A DNA stretch of 64,000 nucleotides from a virus. Position numbers and translations under genes: made by a program. Shown here in pieces: positions 48,030 through 57,503 of this stretch (the first letter of the stretch is position 1; each line of letters opens with the position of its first letter). The stretch covers positions 62,001 through 126,000 of IMG/VR virus record IMGVR_UViG_3300027741_000027, one strand, 5' to 3'. The notes beneath the pieces are model-generated. The model made no database searches. It was not told the DNA's origin and worked only from the letters and a program-made list of their open reading frames with translations.

Positions 48030-50256
48030 CCTCTAATTCCTCTGTTACAAAACTGTAACTTTTCTTGTTTTTTGCCTTAGGTAGAGCATGAACAGTTTCA
48101 GTCTCATTTTCTATCCTAGACCTTGTAGGTGCAAGTTTAGCATGTTCATCATCAATATTCAAATCACTTGCAGATTTTGTTGCAGTTGAAGCTGGCTTGG
48201 GCATACCGGGTCTACGCTCAAAACTTGCAGGAGGAGCAAACCCATTGCCAATGTTAGAATCGTTGCCAGCGACTGGAGGTGGGCCACCACCGGGTACACC
48301 AGCAGGACCGCCACCAGTTGGGCCAAGACCTTCAGGCATACCGGGCATTACAATACCGCCACCGGCTCCACCGGGAAGTCCACCAGCAGGGCCACCGGGC
48401 ATGCCGCCGGGACCGCCTGCACCAGCAGGGCCACCCTCTGCGCCACCGGGCGCAGGTTGCTGTGGTGCTGCCTCGCCCATAACGGTGCGAACCTCTGCAT
48501 CAAGATCGGGCGGAATTGGAAGGTTGGCTCTATCAAGAGCCTTCCAAGTCTCAACCTTAGCCTGCTGCTGATTAATAGTCTTATACATAAGCTCTTCGTT
48601 GTATTCATCAACAAGCTCACGAATATCATACTTAACGCCAATCATAAGTTTTTGATCGGGGATTGGCAGACCCATTGCGCGAAGGCTCTGGAAGAACTGA
48701 CGCTGCGTTGCTTCATCACGAAGGTCAAGGGTCTGGAACTCAAGATCAGGAATAAGAAGTTTATGCTTAGTGACAATGTGCTTATTGCCATCTTCATCAT
48801 ATTCAACAACTTCTTCCATAACTGGTACACGATGAAGGCCGCGCTTTTCGTATTCCCAATGCTCCTGTGCCTCAGCAACAACATAAGCGCGATCCATGTA
48901 ATGCTTCTTAAGATAACCTTGGAAGGTACGAAGGATCTGATTAAGGAATTCTGCCTGTAATGCAGATGATGCATAGGGCTGTGAAGATGAGCCAGCAGAA
49001 AGCAATGATGGGTTGACACCAAAGATCTGCATGATACGACGCTCAATACGGTCAAAGTCATCACCAAGGCGCGGCATCTGCTCACGACCAAATACATTTT
49101 CTACCTCAAGGCCAAAGTGATGAACAAGAAGGCGGAAATCAGATGACAGGGCAATATCCATATCATCACGGAAAGCATCAAGCTCATCTGGGCCGGGGAC
49201 CCAAGGACCTTGACCATCGCCAAGTTCCATAATGCCAAGGCGGGCAAGAATCAGAGGCGAGTAAAGGCGCTCTGCAATTGCGTCCTGTGATGCAAGAAGC
49301 TTCTCTTCATGAATAAGAGTACGAAGGCCACGAAGTAGAATTGGGGTACCGTGATCATCCCAATCAGTAAGAGTGTTAGCAACCTGTTTAAGAAGCACAT
49401 CAGAAATTGGAATATGCTCATTGCGCCTAAGGTAAGGAATAAGCTCGGGATAATTCATTTCAAGCTGTGCAAACTCCTTAGCAGGAGATTTAGTCTGTGC
49501 AAGCTTCTTAAGATAATCAGGTGGGACAATCTTCATCTGGCGAGAACCAAGAAGAGGGAAGTTTTCAATAACAACATCTTCTGGGTTTAGAAGTTCTTCG
49601 CGCTCCCAAATGCCTAGATCTTCATCAAAAGAGCCAAGGGGGAATGCTTCACCAACTGTCCAATACTCACGGCCAAGCGATACCAAAAACTCAGGATAAT
49701 CAAGCTGATCAAGGAATAGATCCTCATAAAATCTTTGAAGTTTCTTATCTTTTGAATCAAGCTCCATGCCAACAAGCGGGAAACGAGTAAAGATGTCAAT
49801 AAGGATAGGAACTAGATAATGAGTTGCATAAAAGAGGCGAAGCCACTTGTGGAGCTTGTGCCTATGACCTTCGTCTGCAATATTCCATGGAAGACCATTT
49901 AGATCCCAAAATTCAAGCGGATCATAGAAACGAGGGATGGCAGAATAAACGTCTCCGCCGCCACCAGATGATGCAACACGGCGACCAAGGCGGCGGCTAT
50001 CGCCCATTGCCCTCATAAGCTCATTATTTTGCTCAATTTCAGAAACAGTTTGAGATACTTGAGTTTTACCTACACGACCGCGAGTTTGACCATAAGCTTG
50101 ATCACCAATAGCAGCTTTAAGCGGGCCGCCTGTAGCAGTAGCCATTTCATGCATTGTGGCTGCTGCGAGTTTAGCGCGAGCAGGGTTCTTTGGAAGAGCC
50201 ACGCCGCGTTTCTTGAGATTTTCTACCTGCGCATTTAACTTGTCTGTATTATCCAT
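47983..50256 (-). CDS. portal protein
   Basis: 757 residues. The central region has the usual portal order: FYDPLEFWDLNGLPWNIADE, a hydrophobic ring segment (FYATHYLVPILIDIFTRFPL), the long helix LLASQDAIAERLYSPLILAR, and RIERRIMQIFGVNPSLLSAG ... ALQAEFLNQILRTFQGYLKK. It forms the 12-mer at the head vertex through which the terminase pumps DNA. The end (about 590-690) is a low-complexity Gly/Pro tract unusual for portals. A clear TTGCAA-N17-TATTGT promoter lies upstream. Confidence 0.87.
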   Translation of the reverse strand: MDNTDKLNAQVENLKKRGVALPKNPARAKLAAATMHEMATATGGPLKAAIGDQAYGQTRGRVGKTQVSQTVSEIEQNNELMRAMGDSRRLGRRVASSGGGGDVYSAIPRFYDPLEFWDLNGLPWNIADEGHRHKLHKWLRLFYATHYLVPILIDIFTRFPLVGMELDSKDKKLQRFYEDLFLDQLDYPEFLVSLGREYWTVGEAFPLGSFDEDLGIWEREELLNPEDVVIENFPLLGSRQMKIVPPDYLKKLAQTKSPAKEFAQLEMNYPELIPYLRRNEHIPISDVLLKQVANTLTDWDDHGTPILLRGLRTLIHEEKLLASQDAIAERLYSPLILARLGIMELGDGQGPWVPGPDELDAFRDDMDIALSSDFRLLVHHFGLEVENVFGREQMPRLGDDFDRIERRIMQIFGVNPSLLSAGSSSQPYASSALQAEFLNQILRTFQGYLKKHYMDRAYVVAEAQEHWEYEKRGLHRVPVMEEVVEYDEDGNKHIVTKHKLLIPDLEFQTLDLRDEATQRQFFQSLRAMGLPIPDQKLMIGVKYDIRELVDEYNEELMYKTINQQQAKVETWKALDRANLPIPPDLDAEVRTVMGEAAPQQPAPGGAEGGPAGAGGPGGMPGGPAGGLPGGAGGGIVMPGMPEGLGPTGGGPAGVPGGGPPPVAGNDSNIGNGFAPPASFERRPGMPKPASTATKSASDLNIDDEHAKLAPTRSRIENETETVHALPKAKNKKSYSFVTEELEDESKEQSAGSTSSED

Positions 50257-50296
50257 ACTATTTAAGGGCTTGTTGTGACCCTTCTTCCTGTTCTAC

Positions 50297-50325
50297 ACAA
50301 TAGCAGGTTTAATATTAAATTGCAA
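50297..50325 (-). promoter_or_regulatory. portal-operon promoter
   Basis: TTGCAA, 17 bp, TGC-TATTGT; extended -10. No TTTRCY boxes, so it is probably not in the array regulon. Confidence 0.7.
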
Positions 50326-51144
50326 TTACTCTACTGATTCGGTGTGCGTATCTTCTTTACCGAACGGTTCGTTGCTAACAAGGTAACGAACGCGAGTACG
50401 ACCGGCGCTCATAAACCCATGATTGCATTTGCCCTCGGGATGGGTTTCGCAACCTTTAGGACAATCAGTTTGCTTAAGAAGCTCTTTAGCTTCGTCTTCA
50501 TTGCCGCCTGCAAGAGCTTCAAATACAGCTTGAGCGGCATGAGGTGAAGGCTTATCGCCTTGAGACGAAGTTTTATCTGGCCCATGACCAACAGCGCTAG
50601 GGGCAGTTTCAAGAACTTCACCGATGGGTTTATTGCCGGGTGTAGTACCCGGAGCATCAGCTAAAGGGACGGGATTAGCAAAAGGTTGAGAATTTAAATC
50701 ACTTGATTTTTTGCTATGCTTATCGCATTTTTCGCATGAACCCGGAGCGCAAGGTTTAGTACCGGGAACACGCTTATAGCCTTCCCAACACTCGCATTTA
50801 TTTTTGCTTTGGTATTTATTACCATTGTAACGATCATAAATATCTTGTAAACAATTTTCGCAACCTCTACCCTGACAATTGGCGCAAGAGCTAAACTCGC
50901 ACTGCTCGCAACCAGCGCCTTGACAATAAGGACAATTAGGATCGCCCGGTGGTGGGGGTGGCGCTGCTGCCGCAGGTCCCGAATCGCGTTTAGGATGAGG
51001 GCGAAAATGCTGATCCTCAGGAGTGTAAGGATCAAGATCGGCTCGCCCAACCTCTAAATCAGCCCTTTTAAGAAGAAAGGGAAGGCCCTCATGGCGAGCA
51101 ATAGCCTTTTCAATATCGTAATTATCATCAGCAAAATGCTGCAT
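50326..51144 (-). CDS. Cys-rich protein with CxxCxGxGCxxC repeats
   Basis: 272 residues. A proline stretch near 78, then CPYCQGAGCEQC, CANCQGRGCENC, CECW and CEKC (about 85-150), resembling the DnaJ zinc domain and the knuckles of the neighbouring 896-residue protein. The C-terminal part has CPKGCETHPEGKC. Placed between portal and a large virion-candidate gene, so an assembly factor is plausible. Confidence 0.75.
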   Translation of the reverse strand: MQHFADDNYDIEKAIARHEGLPFLLKRADLEVGRADLDPYTPEDQHFRPHPKRDSGPAAAAPPPPPGDPNCPYCQGAGCEQCEFSSCANCQGRGCENCLQDIYDRYNGNKYQSKNKCECWEGYKRVPGTKPCAPGSCEKCDKHSKKSSDLNSQPFANPVPLADAPGTTPGNKPIGEVLETAPSAVGHGPDKTSSQGDKPSPHAAQAVFEALAGGNEDEAKELLKQTDCPKGCETHPEGKCNHGFMSAGRTRVRYLVSNEPFGKEDTHTESVE

Positions 51145-51146
51145 AA

Positions 51147-51203
51147 TTATTTACCTTTAATGCAAATGCAATCTCCGCCGCAAGGACAATTACTTCCACT
51201 CAT
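51147..51203 (-). CDS. 18-aa Cys-rich microprotein
   Basis: MSGSNCPCGGDCICIKGK, with four Cys as CPC...CIC. ATG overlaps the stop region of the upstream large gene (GATGAGTGG), GAGGA is 8 nt before, and the next start is 3 nt after its stop. Metal-binding peptide is plausible; tiny size keeps confidence low. Confidence 0.45.
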   Translation of the reverse strand: MSGSNCPCGGDCICIKGK

Positions 51204-53880
51204 CTGGATCTTCCTCTTCTCCGCGCTCAAAGCGCTCAAGCTGTTCATCAGTTGGCCCATCAAGCTCATCAAATGAGTCAGGCTCGTCTGATTCTTCTTC
51301 ATCATGCTCATGAACAACTTCAACCCTATCGCCTTCGTCATCGCCGCGCTCAATGATTTCTTCCATATCTTCTTCTGGGGCAATTTCAGGCTCTGTGGCT
51401 TCGGCATCTAATTCATCGCCGCCATCTTCCCTAAACATTCTAATGTATTCCTGAGCGGCGTCAGGATCGCCCTGAGCTACGCCTCGTTCAATCTCGGCTG
51501 GAATATCGGGTTGAGGGTAGTTATTTGGATCAAACTCATGTAATGAAAAAGCTAATTCCTGAGCCTGCTGAAGCAAACCGCTTCTTACAAGCTGACGAAT
51601 AGCCTGCATATTTCCGCCCTCTGCCTGATCAAGAGCCTTTGCAATGTCTGGATACTCATTAGCAAGAGCATCAAGAATCATGCGGCCCGGACGACCCGGA
51701 TCCCACATTGCAGATTGCTTTTCAGCAAGCGCCTGTGGAAGTGAAACGTTAGTTACAGGATTAGCTTGGTTTTTATTAGGAAAAGTTTCTGCTGCCTTAG
51801 TTTCTTCTTGAATGTTTCTAGTTGCTTCAAATCCCGCCGAATCATGATCGCGCTTATTGGGTAACGTTTGACGTTCCCAAACATCATTATCGTACTTTTT
51901 TACAGTATCAAATGTATCCTCTTGATAATCAGGCTTATCTTTAATATCCATGTGACGAGTAGGATGAGGAGAATTGTCGCCCTCTGTCTTAATTGGCTTT
52001 AGATTACCATCTGGATTAGTAGCATTAGGCTTCCACTTCTTCTTGTCTATTTTAGGAGAAGGACCGCCTAAAGCTGATTCATCGCCTTTTGGGAGGGATT
52101 CGCGACCCTCCGTGGAGTCGCCGGTTTCAGGTTTAGCAGCAGTTACGCTAGAGAAAGTTTTAACCTTCATTGCGCCGGGAGCAACATCCTTAGCATTTTT
52201 ATTTCCTTCAAATGCGGCTTGAGTCTGAGCGCCAAATGTACCGTCAGCGCGAAGTCCACGATCCTGCTGAAACTGCTGAAGAGCGGCCTGAGTTTGATTG
52301 CCAAAAGTACCGTCAGCACCTTCCTTACCAAGATCATAACCCGAATGAAGAAGGTGAGTCTGAATATTCTTAACCTGATTTCCAGCATCGCCTACGCCAT
52401 AAGTGCCTTGCTCAGGAGTGAATGTAAAACCGGTTCCCTTAGCAGGTGAAGCAGGTGATGTTTGACCCTGAGCGGCTGGAGCCTGACCCTGAGCGGCTGG
52501 AGCCTGACCCTGTTGAGCAAGCAATTTAGTATTAATATCAAAAGTACCGTTAACGTTAGGAACAACAGCTTTCTGCACCAGTTCAGGATTCGACCAATCT
52601 AAGTTATCGTAAGTACCGGGTTTTGCCTGTGCAAGCTGATTAAAAAGAGCATATGGTTGATTAATTAATCCTGCATAATTTTCTGGCTTTCTAAGATCTG
52701 CAAATCCGGGATTTTCTATTAAAGCGTCGTGAACACCAGAATCTCCAGTTGCATAAGAACCAAGAACATCACTATAATCGTTTAAATCTAATCCGCCGCC
52801 ATAAGTTCTTGTTTCAGGATCGTAAACATCGTATGGACTGCGATTTGATTCCCAATCGCCTTCATAAGACATTTTGCGAGCGGCTTCTTTAAGATAAAGA
52901 GCGCGAGCCATTGCAGGAGTAATAGAAGAACTCTTTTCAAGATTTTCAAGATTGTTAAGCTCTTTAGCGCGAGCCTGAGCCTTTTCTTTAGAATCAAATG
53001 GGCCAGCAGCCTTTTCGTCGCCATCTTCAATTACAAAAAATTTGTCGCCCTTCTTCTCTACTTTATGAGCAGCGGCTTCCTTATTGCGAAGGTTTCCGCC
53101 GTCTTCTTGATCCTCATCCTGAATCTGCTTTTTAAGCCATGGTGAAACCTGCGAATGCTCATCAGCAAGTTGAACCTCATCCTGTGCTTTAAGGTGCTCG
53201 GGACGATCCTTAGAAGCAGTTCTAAAATGCTGATTGAACCACTGCTCAATAGCTTTCATTACAGAATCAACATCATAAGATGTTACATTGGCTAAAATTG
53301 TATCTTTGTCCTGATCAATGTGATATTTGGCAGTTTCATAAGCCTCAGAAGGAATCTGCTCTGCTGGAGTGCCGGGAGCAACTTCTTCAGGATGCATACG
53401 AACAAACTTAGTTGTGGCTTCGTCCCAAATAGGGTCATTAGAAGTTTTCTTTGATGATGTATAATCCCAATCATCACCAATATAAGGCATTTCGTATTTA
53501 TCAATAAATGGACCGTCATCCTCTGGATAATCATCTGAGTCGTCATCGCACTGCTCGCAACCATGACCGCCACAATTTTCGCACATTGGAGCTTCATCAG
53601 CAGGAGGCGTAGGACCAAATGCAGCCCTTACAGTTGCGCTGACTGCCTTGGCAATCTTCTCAGCGTCTCCGCCATACTCATTAGCTACATCGGCAGCCAT
53701 ATTAGCAATGTCCTGCTCTACAAGAGCAAGGCGGCCATTAAATTCTTTCTCAGATGAAGCCTGACGAAGGAAACTCGCAAAGGTATCATTAAAACGCTTA
53801 TTAGCAACTGCTACAGCCTGACGAGTAGCGACTTTATCGCCTTCGTCAAACATCTCAATATGTTCAAATAGTCCGCTCAT
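51190..53880 (-). CDS. large virion-associated candidate with peptidoglycan-binding domain
   Basis: 896 residues. Helical N-terminus, then CENCGGHGCEQC (about 99-110), a DUF2188-like strand-helix (KVEKKGDKFFVIEDGDEKAA, about 271-310), Gln/Ala/Pro repeats (AAQGQAP x2-3, about 465-485), and a PG_binding_1 domain (QVKNIQTHLLHSGYDLGKEG ... DGTFGNQTQAALQQFQQDRG, about 500-560, with a partial second copy). The acidic end follows. A cell-wall binding module in a head-operon protein suggests a virion component acting during entry, or a protein with both functions. Confidence 0.78.
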   Translation of the reverse strand: MSGLFEHIEMFDEGDKVATRQAVAVANKRFNDTFASFLRQASSEKEFNGRLALVEQDIANMAADVANEYGGDAEKIAKAVSATVRAAFGPTPPADEAPMCENCGGHGCEQCDDDSDDYPEDDGPFIDKYEMPYIGDDWDYTSSKKTSNDPIWDEATTKFVRMHPEEVAPGTPAEQIPSEAYETAKYHIDQDKDTILANVTSYDVDSVMKAIEQWFNQHFRTASKDRPEHLKAQDEVQLADEHSQVSPWLKKQIQDEDQEDGGNLRNKEAAAHKVEKKGDKFFVIEDGDEKAAGPFDSKEKAQARAKELNNLENLEKSSSITPAMARALYLKEAARKMSYEGDWESNRSPYDVYDPETRTYGGGLDLNDYSDVLGSYATGDSGVHDALIENPGFADLRKPENYAGLINQPYALFNQLAQAKPGTYDNLDWSNPELVQKAVVPNVNGTFDINTKLLAQQGQAPAAQGQAPAAQGQTSPASPAKGTGFTFTPEQGTYGVGDAGNQVKNIQTHLLHSGYDLGKEGADGTFGNQTQAALQQFQQDRGLRADGTFGAQTQAAFEGNKNAKDVAPGAMKVKTFSSVTAAKPETGDSTEGRESLPKGDESALGGPSPKIDKKKWKPNATNPDGNLKPIKTEGDNSPHPTRHMDIKDKPDYQEDTFDTVKKYDNDVWERQTLPNKRDHDSAGFEATRNIQEETKAAETFPNKNQANPVTNVSLPQALAEKQSAMWDPGRPGRMILDALANEYPDIAKALDQAEGGNMQAIRQLVRSGLLQQAQELAFSLHEFDPNNYPQPDIPAEIERGVAQGDPDAAQEYIRMFREDGGDELDAEATEPEIAPEEDMEEIIERGDDEGDRVEVVHEHDEEESDEPDSFDELDGPTDEQLERFERGEEEDPDEWK

Positions 53881-54049
53881 TATATTTAAATACTAGTTTC
53901 TTTGTAATTGGATCGTAGGCGTCAAGCTCATAAACCACTATACATCTTGGACAAACAACTGCCTTTGGCGGAAATTCGACACACATATTCACCCATTTGA
54001 CTCCGCACACACAGCGCATCAGGTATTCTGATGTTAGTGAGCGGTGCAT
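53864..54049 (-). CDS. small zinc-ribbon protein
   Basis: 61 residues. CVCGVKW and CPRCIVVYE provide CxC and CxxC; a compact zinc ribbon. Coupled to both neighbours. Confidence 0.66.
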   Translation of the reverse strand: MHRSLTSEYLMRCVCGVKWVNMCVEFPPKAVVCPRCIVVYELDAYDPITKKLVFKYNERTI

Positions 54050-54993
54050 TATAGGAAAAGTGAGTCGTCGCCAATTTTGTCGTAATCAGTGAATTCTTTA
54101 GCTGATGCCTCCTTGTGCATTTCTTCTTTTACTTCTACAAACATTGCACGACGCTGTTCTTCAACGCGAGCAAGCCACACCTTCTCATACTTCTCACGAA
54201 CATCATCATCGGCAGCCGCTGTCTTAGAGCGGATCCAATTTGAAGCGAGAGAACGGACTGTACCTGAGTCCGCAAGTGTCTCATTGTCAAGTCCAGCGGT
54301 AAAGGCCTCTGGGCCTTCATCCATAAGTTTTGCATAATCGGTTGAATTGGCTTCAACAATCATTTCGTTAATTGACTGATCTAGCCAAGTTGCTTCGCGG
54401 CCACCAGTAGGTCCACCCTGCTCAACAGCTTGCATGCTGAAAGGAGCAGGAGCTTCGTAAGCTGAAGTATGGCCTTCTTCAAGAGCGCGAATAACATCGC
54501 CGATCTCTTCCATCTCATAATTAGCTTGAGTGATAACATTAGCAACGCGAGCAAGGTCAGTATCAGAAAGACCTGAGTCAATAAATAGCGAAGCCTCAAC
54601 CTTAATTGCATCAAGGTCACGAACGCGATCTTCAATTGTCTTAGCATCAAATACTGAAACGGAAGATTCTACCTTCTTTTCAAGCTCTGCAATTTCATCC
54701 TTCTCTTCTTCTTCCTCTTCTTTAGAAAAAGTAAGCTTGCTAACAGGAAGTGAAGAAATACGACCATTCTCAAAACGAATAGTTACTTCATCTTCCCAAA
54801 GGCCCTTAACGCGGCCAAGAACCTTGCCCTTAAGTCCGTTAGGAGTTACAACGTGAGTAGCGCCCTCTGCTGATGCAAGGTGGGCAGCTTCTTCTTCTAT
54901 GAACATATCCTCTGAAACAGAGGCGACAATTTTTCCATCTTGATAAGTGTAAACACTACCATTTTTGAAAATATAAGTGGGTTCTGAATTCAT
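54049..54993 (-). CDS. hypothetical head-operon protein
   Basis: 314 residues. A beta N-terminus (YIFKNGSVYTYQDGKIVASV), an acidic run (EEEEEE near 92), then helices and a charged coil (REKYEKVWLARVEEQRRAMF). Located between terminase and the 896-residue protein. TATACT lies upstream of the start. Could be a scaffold or capsid-associated protein, unproven. Confidence 0.72.
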   Translation of the reverse strand: MNSEPTYIFKNGSVYTYQDGKIVASVSEDMFIEEEAAHLASAEGATHVVTPNGLKGKVLGRVKGLWEDEVTIRFENGRISSLPVSKLTFSKEEEEEEKDEIAELEKKVESSVSVFDAKTIEDRVRDLDAIKVEASLFIDSGLSDTDLARVANVITQANYEMEEIGDVIRALEEGHTSAYEAPAPFSMQAVEQGGPTGGREATWLDQSINEMIVEANSTDYAKLMDEGPEAFTAGLDNETLADSGTVRSLASNWIRSKTAAADDDVREKYEKVWLARVEEQRRAMFVEVKEEMHKEASAKEFTDYDKIGDDSLFL

Positions 54994-55030
54994 CTCAATG
55001 ATTACAATGTTGTTACAGTATATTTTCTAG

Positions 55031-57082
55031 TTATCTATTTGGAAGTCTTCTTGAAACTGGTTTTCCACCAATAGAACGCCTAGTAGGTGATACGGGGTTT
55101 TGCTTTCTTCCCATTGAACCAGAAAAATATTGTTCACCTTGCCTTTGCCCGTAAAAATGAGCTATTTGACCGGGCGTAGCGCTATCCCTGCCGCCCATGG
55201 CATAACCTCCGGGCGATCCCATGCGCATACTTTGACCAAGGTCTGCCCTTGTTTGATTAGCCATAGAATCACCAATACAGGCTTCCACAACTTCCATCAT
55301 TGCATCTGCAATATCTTTAGTTTGAATGGGGCCGACTTCTTGTTTTTCAACTCTTGGAACCCTCGCAGATTTAATTTCTTGAAGGAATTTAAGTTCAAGA
55401 TTGGCGTATTGACAATCGGCAGTATCGTATGGAGCATGAATTTTATTTTGATTAACAGCAGTTTTAAATACTTCTGCTCTGTGCCAATTACCTAACGAAG
55501 TGGCGGTTTTTTCAAATACTCTAGTACTTATTCCTTGATTACGTAAAGTTTTACGAAGATAAGAAATAGGCCAAGAACTTTGATGTTGATCCATTGTTAA
55601 TTGTTCAGGACGAAATATTCCACACAATTGAACAACTTCTTCTAATATTGGTTCCCAATCAATAGTTGAATCATCAAAATCAGCAGGATTCCACCTTTGA
55701 ATAATATCAAATATTACATGCTCCTCTTGTTTGTCATCTATATTAAACATTTCAGTGTGACCAAGGGCAAATCCAAAACCGGCAGTAGTAGACGATGGAT
55801 CTAGATGAGCAAAATACTGATAATCATAACTAGTACTATTTCGATTAGTTTTTAAAGGTTCATATATCAAACCATCATCGTTTTGACCAATTGGAACGCC
55901 CTTAAACATACGATCAACTTTAGCGGCATCAAGATATGAGTCAATGACTTCAGCAAAGTTTGCGCGTCTCTCAACCTTGAATTTTTCATGATCTTGACGT
56001 TCATCTTCTCGCATCTGAATAATGGCTTGACGATCTTCATTAGTATAAAAGAATTCATCAGAGCCTTCTACGCGCTTATTAACATCCCAATCAGGAGATA
56101 CAGTAACGCACTTTTTAGGACCAATGTATAGTGGGTCTTCCCACCAACCATCAAACAATGCCCAAGAAGGAAGTTTAATACCAAGCGTCATGGGCGACAT
56201 GGCATTGCCATTTTCAGTAGCCATAGCATTCTCATAACGTTCATAAAACTTGCCAACTTTAGAATAAGGCGATGAGTTAGCAAAGATCATGCCAGCAGTA
56301 CCAAACTGCGCAAGGGCAGGAATAGCAGCAGCATATACTTCATTATCAGATTGGTCAGAGTCGCCCTGCATAAAGTGAGCAAATTCGTCGAATGCAAAAA
56401 CCATAGTGGCAGAACCACGAATTGTACGAGAGTTAGCTGGAAGTGCCTTACCACGGATTGTAGCGGTGTCTCGCATGACCTTGCGGCCCTGACGTTTCCA
56501 ACTAGAAATTTTGCGAAGGTCGGCTTCAGTATAAAGACTAAATTCAAGCTCTTGCATTTTGTTGATATAGCGCTGAACCGCCATGCAGGAGTTAATCATG
56601 CCCGAAACGTCGGCGTATTGCTGATCCTTAGCCTGATCTTGAGCGGCAGCGATTACAGAAAAGTAAATTTCCTTATCTGCGTCAATACCATAATGAGCAT
56701 TGGGATCTTGCAGTTGAAGGGTGTCATATATTTTTTTAGATATAGAAAGTCCTGTAATGAAACCCTTTGAACAACGACGACCACCAACAAGGACAATTTC
56801 CCTGAAGTGCTTGTATCCGTTATCTTTGCACCACTGAATTCGCTCTCTGATATTAGGAGAAATTTCAATGTTATCGCCCATGCTACCTCCGGCAATCCAG
56901 AGGTCAAGAATGCGCTCTTCTTCGTTTGTTAAATCCTCAAGAAAAAACAACTTAAGAAGAAGACGCTGCCTAGGATATAAGATTCTTCCGCAAAACTCCT
57001 TACTTTCGGCAAATTCTGTAATGCCGACATGCCTGCGATTGAAATTAGCTTCTAACTGACCGATTAAGTCTAGTTCGCTCAT
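55031..57082 (-). CDS. terL: terminase large subunit
   Basis: 683 residues. A Walker-A-like VLVGGRRCSKGF near 97-108, Walker B TMVFAFDEFAHF near 229-240, and C-motif region GMIFANSSPYSK. The nuclease half has AHLDPSSTTAGFGFAL (about 425), the TMDQHQSSWPISYL strand and the late acidic IADAMMEVVEAC. ATPase plus RNase-H-like nuclease: cuts concatemers and pumps DNA through the portal. Coupled (ATGA) to the gene upstream, a small-terminase candidate. Confidence 0.93.
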   Translation of the reverse strand: MSELDLIGQLEANFNRRHVGITEFAESKEFCGRILYPRQRLLLKLFFLEDLTNEEERILDLWIAGGSMGDNIEISPNIRERIQWCKDNGYKHFREIVLVGGRRCSKGFITGLSISKKIYDTLQLQDPNAHYGIDADKEIYFSVIAAAQDQAKDQQYADVSGMINSCMAVQRYINKMQELEFSLYTEADLRKISSWKRQGRKVMRDTATIRGKALPANSRTIRGSATMVFAFDEFAHFMQGDSDQSDNEVYAAAIPALAQFGTAGMIFANSSPYSKVGKFYERYENAMATENGNAMSPMTLGIKLPSWALFDGWWEDPLYIGPKKCVTVSPDWDVNKRVEGSDEFFYTNEDRQAIIQMREDERQDHEKFKVERRANFAEVIDSYLDAAKVDRMFKGVPIGQNDDGLIYEPLKTNRNSTSYDYQYFAHLDPSSTTAGFGFALGHTEMFNIDDKQEEHVIFDIIQRWNPADFDDSTIDWEPILEEVVQLCGIFRPEQLTMDQHQSSWPISYLRKTLRNQGISTRVFEKTATSLGNWHRAEVFKTAVNQNKIHAPYDTADCQYANLELKFLQEIKSARVPRVEKQEVGPIQTKDIADAMMEVVEACIGDSMANQTRADLGQSMRMGSPGGYAMGGRDSATPGQIAHFYGQRQGEQYFSGSMGRKQNPVSPTRRSIGGKPVSRRLPNR

Positions 57083-57465
57083 CCCTTAGACTTTTCTTTT
57101 TGACCAAGGTAAGCCTCGCCCTTCTTATTGGCCTGCTTAACTTCCCAATACTTACGCTCATGGTCAAATCCATCTTTATTAAATGAATGACCTGCGACCT
57201 TACCAACGATTTCTACAATTGGTGGTTCGCCATGAAAACAGGGTGTTGGATCAAGAGTTGCAAGGATACCCATTTCTTCGGCAAGTCTAGTAATAACTTC
57301 GTCCCTAAGTTGATCCAAAACCTCTGGGGTATTAGGACGACTAGCATACTTGCGCTGAAGGCTGCCAATAATTTTGCCCACTTGACCAACCTCAATGTCG
57401 CTAAGATCTTGAGCAAATCCCGCTAATTGTTCTGTACTTTTAATAATGTCATCTGTTTGTGACAT
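57079..57465 (-). CDS. candidate small terminase or packaging partner
   Basis: 128 residues directly upstream of terL with a 4-nt overlap. Helical N-terminal half (LAGFAQDLSDIEVGQVGKII), a basic end (FDHERKYWEVKQANKKGEAY). Position suggests a terminase small subunit, but no HTH is clear, so this is inference. AAAGGAAAG precedes the ATG. Confidence 0.62.
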   Translation of the reverse strand: MSQTDDIIKSTEQLAGFAQDLSDIEVGQVGKIIGSLQRKYASRPNTPEVLDQLRDEVITRLAEEMGILATLDPTPCFHGEPPIVEIVGKVAGHSFNKDGFDHERKYWEVKQANKKGEAYLGQKEKSKG

Positions 57466-57503
57466 AACTTTCCTTTACTGTGATTAATTTATAAAAATTA
57501 ATA

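Noticed and set aside
48197-48960. Two rightward frames over the portal, one Gly/Pro-rich.
   Set aside because: Shadow of the portal's Gly/Pro tail; no RBS.
52440-52520. CRISPR-like short repeats.
   Set aside because: Tandem in-frame AAQGQAP codons in a linker; no spacers.
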